Part shown: positions 25,367 to 31,627 of the stretch, one piece after another
Layout: each line of letters opens with the position of its first letter
Position numbering within the stretch: the stretch's first letter is position 1
IMG/VR virus record: IMGVR_UViG_3300037963_001322
Location: 1 to 33,591 of that record
Origin: a virus
Length of the DNA stretch: 33,591 bases
Direction: 5' to 3' (one strand)
Position numbers and translations under genes: made by a program
The notes under the pieces: model-generated
Told to the model about the DNA's origin: nothing
What the model saw: only the letters and a program-made list of their open reading frames with translations
Databases searched by the model: none

Positions 25367-26886
25367 TGCGGATATTTGGTCCCCCGGGGACGGGCAAAAC
25401 CACAACGTTGTTGGACATTGTGGATAAGTCTCTGTCAGCCGGGGTGCCGTCTCAACAAATGGCTTTCTTTGCATTTACACGCAAGGCTGCTAACGAAGCC
25501 AAGGAAAGGGCTTGTCAGCGGTTCGGGCTTGATCCTCGTTCTGATCTACCGTATTTCAGGACAATGCACAGTCTGGCTTTTCACCTAACTGGTTTGAAAT
25601 CAGAGCAGCTCATGCAGTCAGAGCATTACAGGGAGATTGAGTCCCGCATTGGTTTTGAGCTGGTGTCTTCTGCAGCTCGTCAAGACGAGGTTGATGAAAA
25701 CTTGTCCAGTGCATTAAGAAAAGAATCAGAAGTGTTGCGGTTGATTACACTAGCGCGGTTAAAGATGATGCCGCTTCAGCAGCTTTATAATCAATCCAGT
25801 ATTGAACAATCGTGGCGTGAAGTGGATTACGTGGCTAGGGCAGTTGCAGAGTATAAAAATATTCATGGGTTGTACGACTACACTGACATGTTGGAGTTGT
25901 TTTCTGAGATGGGACCTAACGTATGTCCTCGGTTTAAGATATCCATGCTGGATGAAGCTCAAGACTTATCTCCGTTGCAATGGAAAATAGCTCACGTGAT
26001 CGATGACAAATCAGAAAGAATGTACTGCGCGGGCGATGATGACCAAGCAATTTATGAGTGGGCCGGGGCAGACGTCGAGCATTTTATTAATTTACCGGGC
26101 GGCTCTGAGGTGTTGGAGCAGAGCTATCGTATCCCGGGGAACATCCACTCGTTGGCTGAACGCATTTCCAAGCGAATAAACCGGCGGTTTCCGAAAACCT
26201 ATTTGCCTCGAAAAGACATGGGTCGGTTAGAGACTGTGCAGACGATTGAAAATTTAACGTTTGAGGAAGGCTCGTGGCTGGTTTTGGCGCAGGCTCGTTA
26301 CTTTATGAACCCGGTGAGGAACTTTTTAAAACAACAAGGTTATTTTTTTGAGGCGGACGGTCACCCTAGTCTAACTTTAAAAATCCGTACCGCTTTGGAT
26401 GCGTGGCAAAAGCTACAGAAGAACGAACCGATCAATCTGACGTCAGTTAAAACACTTTATGCCTACATGACAGGGAACGGTGTGCGTGTAGCCCGGGGCC
26501 ATAAGCGTATACTTGCGGATGACGATGAGATGTTTACCTTTGCGCGTTTAAAAAATGAATTTGGTTTGCTGGCGACATTAGACATGGACTGGGAGACAGC
26601 ACTGGATAAGCTGCCCGATGTAGACCGGGCGTATATCAACGCCTTGATACGGCGGGGGGAAGATTTAAATGCAGCTCCTCGCATTCGATTGTCCACGATT
26701 CACGGGGCAAAAGGGGGCGAGGCCGATAACGTCGTGTTGTTTACAGACCTGACTGTGGCGGCGGAACAAACGCTTGAGACCAACCCGGATGCGTTGCATC
26801 GTGTTTTTTACGTGGCTGTGACACGCACCAGAGAAAATTTATTTACGGTATCCCCCGAGAACTTTTACAGGAGTTACCCATTATGA
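25366..26886 (+). CDS. UvrD/Rep-like superfamily 1 DNA helicase
   Basis: ATG at 25366 chosen because it overlaps the primase stop (TGATG); a TTG three bases upstream would add one Met. 506 residues. Motifs: Walker A GPPGTGKT (5-12); Ia FAFTRKAANEA; II SMLDEAQDLSP; III GDDDQAIYEWAGA; IV LEQSYRIP; V STIHGAKGGEADNVVL; VI VFYVAVTRTREN. All are intact. Shorter than host UvrD (~720), so domain insertions are reduced, like Dda-type phage helicases. Likely 3'-5' or 5'-3' unwinding at the phage fork. Translation is coupled to primase and its stop overlaps the next ATG. Confidence 0.95.
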   Translation: MRIFGPPGTGKTTTLLDIVDKSLSAGVPSQQMAFFAFTRKAANEAKERACQRFGLDPRSDLPYFRTMHSLAFHLTGLKSEQLMQSEHYREIESRIGFELVSSAARQDEVDENLSSALRKESEVLRLITLARLKMMPLQQLYNQSSIEQSWREVDYVARAVAEYKNIHGLYDYTDMLELFSEMGPNVCPRFKISMLDEAQDLSPLQWKIAHVIDDKSERMYCAGDDDQAIYEWAGADVEHFINLPGGSEVLEQSYRIPGNIHSLAERISKRINRRFPKTYLPRKDMGRLETVQTIENLTFEEGSWLVLAQARYFMNPVRNFLKQQGYFFEADGHPSLTLKIRTALDAWQKLQKNEPINLTSVKTLYAYMTGNGVRVARGHKRILADDDEMFTFARLKNEFGLLATLDMDWETALDKLPDVDRAYINALIRRGEDLNAAPRIRLSTIHGAKGGEADNVVLFTDLTVAAEQTLETNPDALHRVFYVAVTRTRENLFTVSPENFYRSYPL

Positions 26887-27098
26887 AATCGTTAGAAGAA
26901 CAAATTGCAGGCGAACACTATAAGAATCAGAAAATTCAACCCATTGAATACATTCTGGCAAACGAGCTGCCTTTCATTGAAGGCAACATCGTTAAATACA
27001 TCACGCGCTGGCGTGAGAAAGGGGGAATCGAGGACTTAAAGAAAGTCCGGCACTACGTCGAAATCTTAATGGAGTATGAGAATGAACACGATAAGTAG
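26883..27098 (+). CDS. DUF3310 protein, T7 gp1.7 nucleotide-kinase-like
   Basis: 71 residues matching the DUF3310 pattern: HYKNQKIQPIEYILANELPF, then EGNIVKYITRWREKGGIEDL, KKVRHYVEIL. In T7 the gp1.7 protein with this domain has nucleotide kinase activity for dGMP and dTMP; others are uncharacterised. This is close to the minimal domain length. ATGA overlap with the helicase gene, and its end overlaps the polymerase start by 17 bp, so it is part of the replication operon, supplying dNTPs or acting beside the polymerase. Confidence 0.9.
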   Translation: MKSLEEQIAGEHYKNQKIQPIEYILANELPFIEGNIVKYITRWREKGGIEDLKKVRHYVEILMEYENEHDK

Positions 27099-28995
27099 AT
27101 TACAGTTCCCTTTGTTTACCCCTCCTTCGGAGTGGGTTCCACCTGACCCTCTTCCTGACCTGACTGACGCTAAAGAAATTGCGATAGACCTTGAGACACG
27201 AGACCCGGATCTTAAAACCCAAGGCCCGGGCTGGCCCACCGGGAACGGTGAGGTTGTCGGCATAGCTGTCGCAGTCGAGGGCTGGTTTGGATACTTACCA
27301 ATTGCTCATCTGGGCGGCGGAAATCTGGATAAGCGCATTGTCACAAACTGGTTGAGAAAGCAGCTCGTAACCGATTGCCCGAAGATTATGCACAACGCTC
27401 AATACGACGCGGGTTGGCTACGTCAGATGGGCATCACGATGAACGGGCCAATCGTAGACACCATGATCATGGGTTCACTGTTGGACGAGAACCGATTTAG
27501 TTTTTCTCTGAATGCACTGGCTTTCGATTATCTGGGCGAAGCAAAGTCTGAACGGACCCTTACGGAGGCTGCGATAGATTTCGGGGTTGATCCGAAGGCT
27601 GAACTTTGGAAGTTGCCCGCCCAGTTTGTTGGATCGTATGCAGAACAGGACGCTAAGCTGGCACTGGATCTATACAAATTTTTTAAAGTTCGGCTGGCAG
27701 CGGAGGATCTTTCCACCGTCTTTGATCTGGAGACTCGGTTGACCCCATGCCTGATCGACATGACATGGCGCGGTATCCGCGTGGACATGGACCGCGCTGA
27801 GCGGACCAAACAGGAATTACTCAAACGGGAAAAGGACACCCTGAAAAGGGTGAAAAGTCTTGCTGGGTTTAATGTTGAGATCTGGGCAGCGGCATCACTG
27901 GCTAAAGCATTTGACACGCTGGGACTGCAGTACCCCAAGACAGACAAAGGTGCGCCGTCCTTTACTAAGTCCTTTCTTTCCGAGCATCCGCATGAGTTCC
28001 CCCAGCTAGTCGTCAAGGCGCGGGAGCTGAACAAGGTCCAAGGAACTTTTATTACTTCGATTATGAAGCACGTAGGACCGGATGCTCGTATCCATGGGCA
28101 CGTCAATCAGATCCGTTCTGATGACGGGGGCACCGTTAGCGGTAGGATCAGTATGAACAACCCCAACCTCCAACAGATCCCGGCTAGAGATCCAGAGCTG
28201 GGTCCAATGATCCGCTCGTTGTTTCTCCCGGAGGAGGGTGAGCAGTGGGCGGCAATAGATTTCTCGCAGCAAGAACCACGGATCTTGGTTCACTATGCCA
28301 GCGTTTTTGGCGAGTGGAAGCGCACGTCGCTTCGGGGCGTCGATGAATTTCTGGATGGCTATCGCAATGATCCTGACATGGACTTTCATACGATGGTTTC
28401 AGAGATGGCTAACATTCCAAGGAAGCAGGCCAAGGTAATAAATTTAGGCATGATGTACGGCATGGGCGTCAACAAGCTTGCTGCACAGCTCGACATCGAG
28501 CCAGAGGAAGCGAAGGAGCTGACCAAGCAATACCACTCCCGAGTTCCCTTTGTAAAAGAGCTGATGAACGGCGTAAGTTTAAAAGTTGAAAGCTCTTCCG
28601 GGGATGGTGCTGTGCGCTCCCTGAAAGGCCGTAAATGCCGTTTTGAGCTTTGGGAGCCAAGAGGGTTTGAGTTACGCAAAGCGTTGCCCAGACAGGAAGC
28701 AGAGGCCCAGTACGGGTCCACCGCCTCTCTGAAACGCGCCTACACGTACAAAGCGTTGAATCGTCTGATCCAAGCTTCTGCAGCTGACATGACCAAACAG
28801 GCCATGGTCGATATGTACGAGAGTGGAGAGACGCCTTTAGTGCAGGTACACGATGAATTAGGTTGTAGCGTACAAGACCGGAACCACGCGGTAAAAATTA
28901 AAGAGCTTATGGAAAACGCCATTACTTTAAGGGTTCCCAATAAATGTGACATCGATCTTGGGCCATCGTGGGGCGAGGCAGAGGAAGTAAAATAG
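27082..28995 (+). CDS. polA: Family A DNA polymerase with 3'-5' exonuclease domain
   Basis: Start 27082 chosen over ATG 27076 because GGAG at 27071-27074 is 7 bases before 27082 but only 1 base before 27076. 637 residues, no 5'-3' exonuclease domain. Exonuclease motifs: IAIDLETRD (D36, E38), IMHNAQYDAGWL, SYAEQDAKLALDL. Polymerase motif A AAIDFSQQEPRI with D393; motif B RKQAKVINLGMMYG; motif C VQVHDELG with D591. The motif-B residue matching E. coli Phe762/T7 Tyr526 is Leu455. All catalytic acids are present. Replicates the phage genome with the upstream primase, SSB and helicase. Terminal gene of this operon. Confidence 0.96.
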   Translation: MNTISRLQFPLFTPPSEWVPPDPLPDLTDAKEIAIDLETRDPDLKTQGPGWPTGNGEVVGIAVAVEGWFGYLPIAHLGGGNLDKRIVTNWLRKQLVTDCPKIMHNAQYDAGWLRQMGITMNGPIVDTMIMGSLLDENRFSFSLNALAFDYLGEAKSERTLTEAAIDFGVDPKAELWKLPAQFVGSYAEQDAKLALDLYKFFKVRLAAEDLSTVFDLETRLTPCLIDMTWRGIRVDMDRAERTKQELLKREKDTLKRVKSLAGFNVEIWAAASLAKAFDTLGLQYPKTDKGAPSFTKSFLSEHPHEFPQLVVKARELNKVQGTFITSIMKHVGPDARIHGHVNQIRSDDGGTVSGRISMNNPNLQQIPARDPELGPMIRSLFLPEEGEQWAAIDFSQQEPRILVHYASVFGEWKRTSLRGVDEFLDGYRNDPDMDFHTMVSEMANIPRKQAKVINLGMMYGMGVNKLAAQLDIEPEEAKELTKQYHSRVPFVKELMNGVSLKVESSSGDGAVRSLKGRKCRFELWEPRGFELRKALPRQEAEAQYGSTASLKRAYTYKALNRLIQASAADMTKQAMVDMYESGETPLVQVHDELGCSVQDRNHAVKIKELMENAITLRVPNKCDIDLGPSWGEAEEVK

Positions 28996-29007
28996 TTGTT
29001 GTTTTTC

Positions 29008-29037
29008 TTGCTAAAAAGTATGAGATCCACTTATAAT
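29008..29037 (+). promoter_or_regulatory. Sigma70-type promoter abutting the RHH gene
   Basis: TTGCTA (4 of 6) at 29008-29013 and TATAAT (perfect) at 29032-29037, spacer 18. The predicted start is at 29043-29045, essentially the ATG at 29045, so the transcript would be leaderless or nearly so. No Shine-Dalgarno sequence is seen before this ATG. Confidence 0.7.
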
Positions 29038-29044
29038 AGCGCAT

Positions 29045-29215
29045 ATGGATACAACAAGATGGAAAAGCATTTTGGTGCCGATTGAAGTGTATCGGCAAGT
29101 ACGCGAGATTGCTCACTTGGAAGGGAGGACTATCTCCGGGCAGCTTCGGCTGATTTTTGAGCAATGGAAAGAAGATAGAAAGCAAGAGGCTAGGAAGCTT
29201 GACGGAGTTGCCTAA
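29045..29215 (+). CDS. Ribbon-helix-helix (Arc/CopG-like) transcription regulator (56 aa)
   Basis: ATG 29045 to TAA 29213-29215. The sequence reads RWKSILVPIEVYRQVREIAH, then LEGRTISGQLRLIFEQWKED: a short N-terminal strand (K-S-I-L-V), helix A, a G-R-T turn, then helix B starting with Ser, as in ribbon-helix-helix proteins, which bind DNA as dimers with paired strands in the major groove. Basic Arg/Lys tail. The gene has its own promoter and a strong terminator, so it is a separate unit. Possible targets: its own promoter or the 22353 inverted repeat. A GTG at 29075 is a possible start but would remove the DNA-binding strand. Confidence 0.75.
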   Translation: MDTTRWKSILVPIEVYRQVREIAHLEGRTISGQLRLIFEQWKEDRKQEARKLDGVA

Positions 29216-29229
29216 CCTTGAAAGAATGT

Positions 29230-29260
29230 GGGGGTTCAACTCTCTAAAACTGAACTCCCC
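29230..29260 (+). other. Imperfect hairpin after RHH gene
   Basis: GGGGTTCA at 29231-29238 pairs with TGAAC, then CCCC at 29257-29260, with one bulged T. No T-run follows, so not a complete terminator; it may protect the RNA end or help the terminator at 29299. Confidence 0.4.
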
Positions 29261-29298
29261 CCTAATCGGCAGAAACCTCGCTAGTTTAACGCCGAAAG

Positions 29299-29339
29299 AG
29301 CCTCGGTTAGCCACCTACTAACCGAGGCTTTGTCTTTTT
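29299..29339 (+). terminator. Strong Rho-independent terminator after RHH gene
   Basis: Perfect 12-bp stem: AGCCTCGGTTAG at 29299-29310 with CTAACCGAGGCT at 29318-29329, 7-base loop, then TTGTCTTTTT. Separates the polymerase/RHH transcripts from the structured RNA leader that follows. Confidence 0.92.
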
Positions 29340-29477
29340 AGGCCAAGGGGAGTAATAACCCCTTCATGCGTAGCTTAGCCCTCTGCGGGTCGAAAACGGG
29401 CTTTACCTCTTTAGACCAAAGGATAGCTCATCCTTCGGAGCAAGACCGGTCCACTTGTGGTCGAAAACGGACCTTTA
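29337..29477 (+). promoter_or_regulatory. Two tandem structured RNA modules in a leader, riboswitch-like
   Basis: Module 1 is 29337-29405, module 2 is 29410-29477. Each has TTTAG(G/A)CC, a 5-6 bp hairpin (29345-29350 with 29359-29364; 29419-29424 with 29430-29435), a 12-base spacer, then a 5-bp stem with a 16-base loop ending GGTCGAAAAC (29377-29381 with 29398-29402; 29448-29452 with 29469-29473). Stem bases differ between copies in compensating pairs while the loop is conserved. Loop GGTC can also pair with the upstream G(G/A)CC, giving a pseudoknot in each. The linker ACCTC (29405-29409) is complementary to GAGGT (29481-29485) at the ribosome binding site of the next gene. Ligand unknown; no known class recognised. 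Confidence 0.65.
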
Positions 29478-29489
29478 ATTGAGGTAACC

Positions 29490-29678
29490 ATGAAAAAAAC
29501 GAAACAAGAAGAAAGCAAAGAGCTAGAAGATCAAGTCGCTGAGTTTTTAAAAAAAGGCGGGAAGATCGAAGAAGTAGACATAACCGTCTCTAATTCTAAA
29601 AAACTGGAATTATCTAAACGTTTCTTTGCTAAAACCAATCACTTTGTTTATCGACAGGGCAAGAAAAAGGGACCGTAG
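29490..29678 (+). CDS. Small Lys-rich protein with SutA-like motif (62 aa)
   Basis: ATG 29490 is preferred: GAGG at 29481-29484 is 5 bases upstream. An upstream in-frame GTG at 29457 falls inside the RNA hairpin loop and is rejected. The product reads DQVAEFLKKGGKIEEVDITV, then a basic Arg/Lys end (FVYRQGKKKGP). The 'x-FLxxGGKIxEVxxxV' segment resembles the RNA polymerase-binding part of Pseudomonas SutA and its relatives, from memory. If right, it would be a phage protein touching host RNA polymerase; otherwise an unknown small basic protein. Its stop codon sits in the terminator hairpin. Confidence 0.6.
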   Translation: MKKTKQEESKELEDQVAEFLKKGGKIEEVDITVSNSKKLELSKRFFAKTNHFVYRQGKKKGP

Positions 29679-29688
29679 TCCCTTTCTT
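29666..29688 (+). terminator. Intrinsic terminator containing the stop codon of the 62-aa gene
   Basis: AAAGGGAC at 29666-29673 pairs with GTCCCTTT at 29678-29685 with a 4-base loop, followed by CTT. The TAG at 29676-29678 lies at the loop and the start of the 3' arm. The T-run is short, so termination may be partial. Confidence 0.6.
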
Positions 29689-29689
29689 A

Positions 29690-29890
29690 AAAAGTTGCTT
29701 ATATCACACTCCGCAGTGGCGACCTGCAGAGTGCCGATCCCTCGTGATATTATGTCCCCTTCTGCTCCACTGACTAAAGGATCGGATGGAGGGTTTTCTT
29801 GGGACTAACTCTAGCCCATGGCACTATCTCCCGTCTGGTTGATGCTGCGATATAGCCACTCGCGACGTGGCCTCACCCGCAGCCTTTTTA
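29690..29890 (+). ncRNA. Candidate structured small RNA with pseudoknot
   Basis: Stem P1: ATATCAC at 29701-29707 with GTGATAT at 29744-29750, enclosing a 9-bp hairpin with one mismatch (29708-29716 with 29724-29732). CCGATCC at 29734-29740 is complementary to GGATCGG at 29779-29785; because it starts within P1 and ends outside it, the two stems interleave as a pseudoknot. GTCCC 29754-29758 can pair with GGGAC 29801-29805. The region ends in a terminator at 29844-29889. No convincing ORF is present; an 18-codon ATG frame at 29752 lacks a ribosome binding site. No promoter was found inside, so it may come from readthrough. Class not recognised. Confidence 0.45.
29844..29889 (+). terminator. Intrinsic terminator, nested stem
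   Basis: GCTGCG at 29844-29849 pairs with CGCAGC at 29878-29883, enclosing GCCAC 29855-29859 with GTGGC 29867-29871. TTTTT follows at 29885-29889. Faces the minus-strand operon end and limits transcription into it. Confidence 0.7.
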
Positions 29891-30022
29891 TTCTTCTTCC
29901 ATTAATTTAACGTAAACCCCGGTCCAGTACGTTCTGGCCCACGCATTTAAATTAGGTTTTTCTAAAATATTCCTTACCGCCAATAGCTGAGAAATCATTC
30001 TCCATTCTGTTTGATTAAACAT
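29888..30022 (-). CDS. Small protein, last gene of the minus cluster (44 aa)
   Basis: ATG at 30022-30020 overlaps the stop of the 374-residue gene (TAATG), with TAA at 29890-29888. The product, starting MFNQTEWRMISQLLAVRNIL and ending KLMEEE, is helical with several Trp. Unknown family. The exact stop-start overlap makes it likely to be translated. Its stop touches the terminator T-run of the opposing unit. Confidence 0.6.
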   Translation of the reverse strand: MFNQTEWRMISQLLAVRNILEKPNLNAWARTYWTGVYVKLMEEE

Positions 30023-31146
30023 TACGTCTCATCCTTTTCAACAACATAATCTTTAGTAATCACTCCCAAGCTGGGATCGCCGCGTTTATGCTCTTTAATA
30101 TACACGCTTTTAAGAATGTATCCGTGTTCATCCTTATAATGACGCCAGTGTCCTGCTACGTCGTGTTGTCGTACTCCAGCAAACTCCGTGCGCTTTGGCT
30201 CTTTTGGCATTATTACACGGCCCTTGGTTTTGGGCAGCGTTAGCTTTACGCGCACGTGCGAGTCGTGAGGGGTTATTTCTTTCTTTAACCGTTTGCCTTG
30301 TACTCCAAGAACCTTCGGCTCCTCCACGAACCAGTCGTAATTCATCAAGGACATCATGGCTATCAACCTCGCATATTTGTTTTGATTGATCCGGCCCGTA
30401 ACTATTTCGTACCCCCCGTTTACATTTTCTGGAATGTCACAAACGTAGTCATTAAAACCCCCGGACCATCTTTCGAGAAGACCTGATATGTCGTTGCTGG
30501 TCGTGGCTTCATGGTCTCCCAAAAACATTAACGGGAAAAACCGTGACTTAAAGGTTTGGACTTGCCCTCTTGCGTTATCCTCAATATATTGCCCGCTCAA
30601 ACTCCAAAGGCAGGTTTTAACATTTATTGGATACAAGGCTACTGCGGTTTTTGCAGGGAAAAGCGTGGTTGTTTCGTCACGGGTTCCGTACACCTCTTCG
30701 TGATAATGTTCTATGACATACACATCTCCACGCTCACACCGTTTTTTTCCGATTAGTTCATTCTGTTCGTTTATGATTGCAATTTCGGGGGATTCTCGAA
30801 CATGAAAACCAGTTAACCCGAACCCCGGGTACAAATGCCCCAAATCAAATTCAATCCACTGATTGAAGTGGCGAGGGCGGGCATTCAGCATAGCTTTATA
30901 AAGCTGATGCTGATTACCTTTTTCAACTTGTGGCTCCAAATACTCCAAGATTTCATTGCTGATTTCGTAGGTCACACTGCTTTGAATCCGGTTAGTTCTT
31001 TCGCGCACCATCTTCTTTACGTGCGCTTTCCACGCTTTAGGGTGGTGAAACTCTTCTAAGCCGCCCAAACGGATGTACGGCTTTTGAATTGCGTGAATAA
31101 CTTCTTGTTTAAGCTGACCCAGTTCCAGTTTTTCTCCTTCGTGCAT
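30022..31146 (-). CDS. Conserved phage protein of unknown function (374 aa)
   Basis: AGGAGA ends 8 bases before ATG 31146. Soluble, helical start (ELGQLKQEVIHAIQKPYIRL), a middle alpha/beta part (RPRHFNQWIEFDLGHLYP; FLGDHEATTSND), and a basic, well-patterned C-terminus: RQHDVAGHWRHYKDEHGY then KEHKRGDPSLGVITKDYVVE. I remember this C-terminal pattern (H-x-V-x-GHWR...K-x-H-x-RGD-SLG) in many phage proteins with no known function. The conserved His, Arg and Asp could be a nucleic-acid or catalytic site, but that is speculation. It lies downstream of the terminator at 31181, so it may have its own promoter. Confidence 0.6.
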   Translation of the reverse strand: MHEGEKLELGQLKQEVIHAIQKPYIRLGGLEEFHHPKAWKAHVKKMVRERTNRIQSSVTYEISNEILEYLEPQVEKGNQHQLYKAMLNARPRHFNQWIEFDLGHLYPGFGLTGFHVRESPEIAIINEQNELIGKKRCERGDVYVIEHYHEEVYGTRDETTTLFPAKTAVALYPINVKTCLWSLSGQYIEDNARGQVQTFKSRFFPLMFLGDHEATTSNDISGLLERWSGGFNDYVCDIPENVNGGYEIVTGRINQNKYARLIAMMSLMNYDWFVEEPKVLGVQGKRLKKEITPHDSHVRVKLTLPKTKGRVIMPKEPKRTEFAGVRQHDVAGHWRHYKDEHGYILKSVYIKEHKRGDPSLGVITKDYVVEKDET

Positions 31147-31180
31147 AAGATTAGTCTCCTATATTCGCATACATGTGCTG

Positions 31181-31216
31181 CAAAAAAACCGCGCCAGTCG
31201 TGAGACAAAGCGCGGT
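31181..31216 (-). terminator. Minus-strand intrinsic terminator of the small-gene cluster
   Basis: On the minus strand, ACCGCGC (31216-31210) pairs with GCGCGGT (31194-31188), followed by a run of seven T (31187-31181). A GC-rich 7-bp stem directly before the T-run is a textbook terminator for transcripts coming from 33591 leftwards. The 30022-31146 gene starts beyond it. Confidence 0.9.
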
Positions 31217-31298
31217 AGGAAGGGTTCCCATTACAGGTTGGGAACTGAGATGAACAGCTAGGGGACTGTTATCAGCTGCCCCAAAACATAACAAACTT
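31217..31298 (-). other. Non-coding spacer with hairpin
   Basis: GTTCCCA 31224-31230 pairs with TGGGAAC 31239-31245. Nearby CAGCT/AGCTG and GGGG/CCCC complementary pairs (31255-31282) interleave. No ORF and no promoter that I can defend. Confidence 0.4.
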
Positions 31299-31625
31299 TT
31301 AATGGATTGTCGATTCATCTTCTAAAAAAGGATTAATTAATAAATGTTTGAATTCTTCCAAATCTTCTAGTTCCACATTCTCATTGAACGGGGCCGACGA
31401 CAGCATAGCCACGTACAACGATTCATCCAGCGACGTCATCAACATCTTCGGATCTTCAGTGTGGGCAAAGAGTGTGTAAGCCGAGAAAAAAATTAAAAAC
31501 CGCAATGTCTCCTCGTCCGTACAGCCCTCGTCCACGGCCCACTTCCTGATATCCGTGATCTTGTCATAAAGCTTCTTGTGCCGGGGATCTTCCGGGTCCA
31601 TCCAAAATTTAGAAAAATCACTCAT
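31299..31625 (-). CDS. Acidic helical protein (108 aa), unknown
   Basis: Starts MSDFSKFWMDPEDPRHKKLY; mostly helices with acidic C-terminus (NENVELEDLEEFKHL). A hydrophobic patch RFLIFFSAYTLFA at about 42-54 is likely buried helix. Starts 2 bases after the upstream stop. Last gene before the terminator. Small acidic proteins are common in early phage regions that target host enzymes, but no family is recognised. Confidence 0.6.
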   Translation of the reverse strand: MSDFSKFWMDPEDPRHKKLYDKITDIRKWAVDEGCTDEETLRFLIFFSAYTLFAHTEDPKMLMTSLDESLYVAMLSSAPFNENVELEDLEEFKHLLINPFLEDESTIH

Positions 31626-31627
31626 GT

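Noticed and set aside
27528-28106. 192-codon antisense ORF in the polymerase gene
   Set aside because: Lies entirely within conserved polymerase coding sequence, Ser/Arg-rich product, no motif or start signal.
29457-29489. Upstream GTG start for the 62-aa gene
   Set aside because: It falls in the conserved loop of RNA module 2 and has no ribosome binding site, while ATG 29490 has GAGG at good spacing.
29752-29808. 18-codon ORF within the candidate small RNA
   Set aside because: No ribosome binding site; lies across the predicted pseudoknot.
29690-29890. tRNA, tmRNA or known ribozyme
   Set aside because: No cloverleaf, anticodon arm or T-loop; no hammerhead (CTGATGA with GAAA), twister or HDV core that I can recognise.
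30195-31059. Plus-strand ORFs opposite the 374-aa gene
   Set aside because: Short, without start signals, and opposite a well-patterned conserved protein.
31255-31282. H-type pseudoknot (CAGCT/AGCTG with GGGG/CCCC)
   Set aside because: The loops would be 0-1 bases where the groove must be crossed and 9 bases between stems; geometry is poor, so competing hairpins are more likely.
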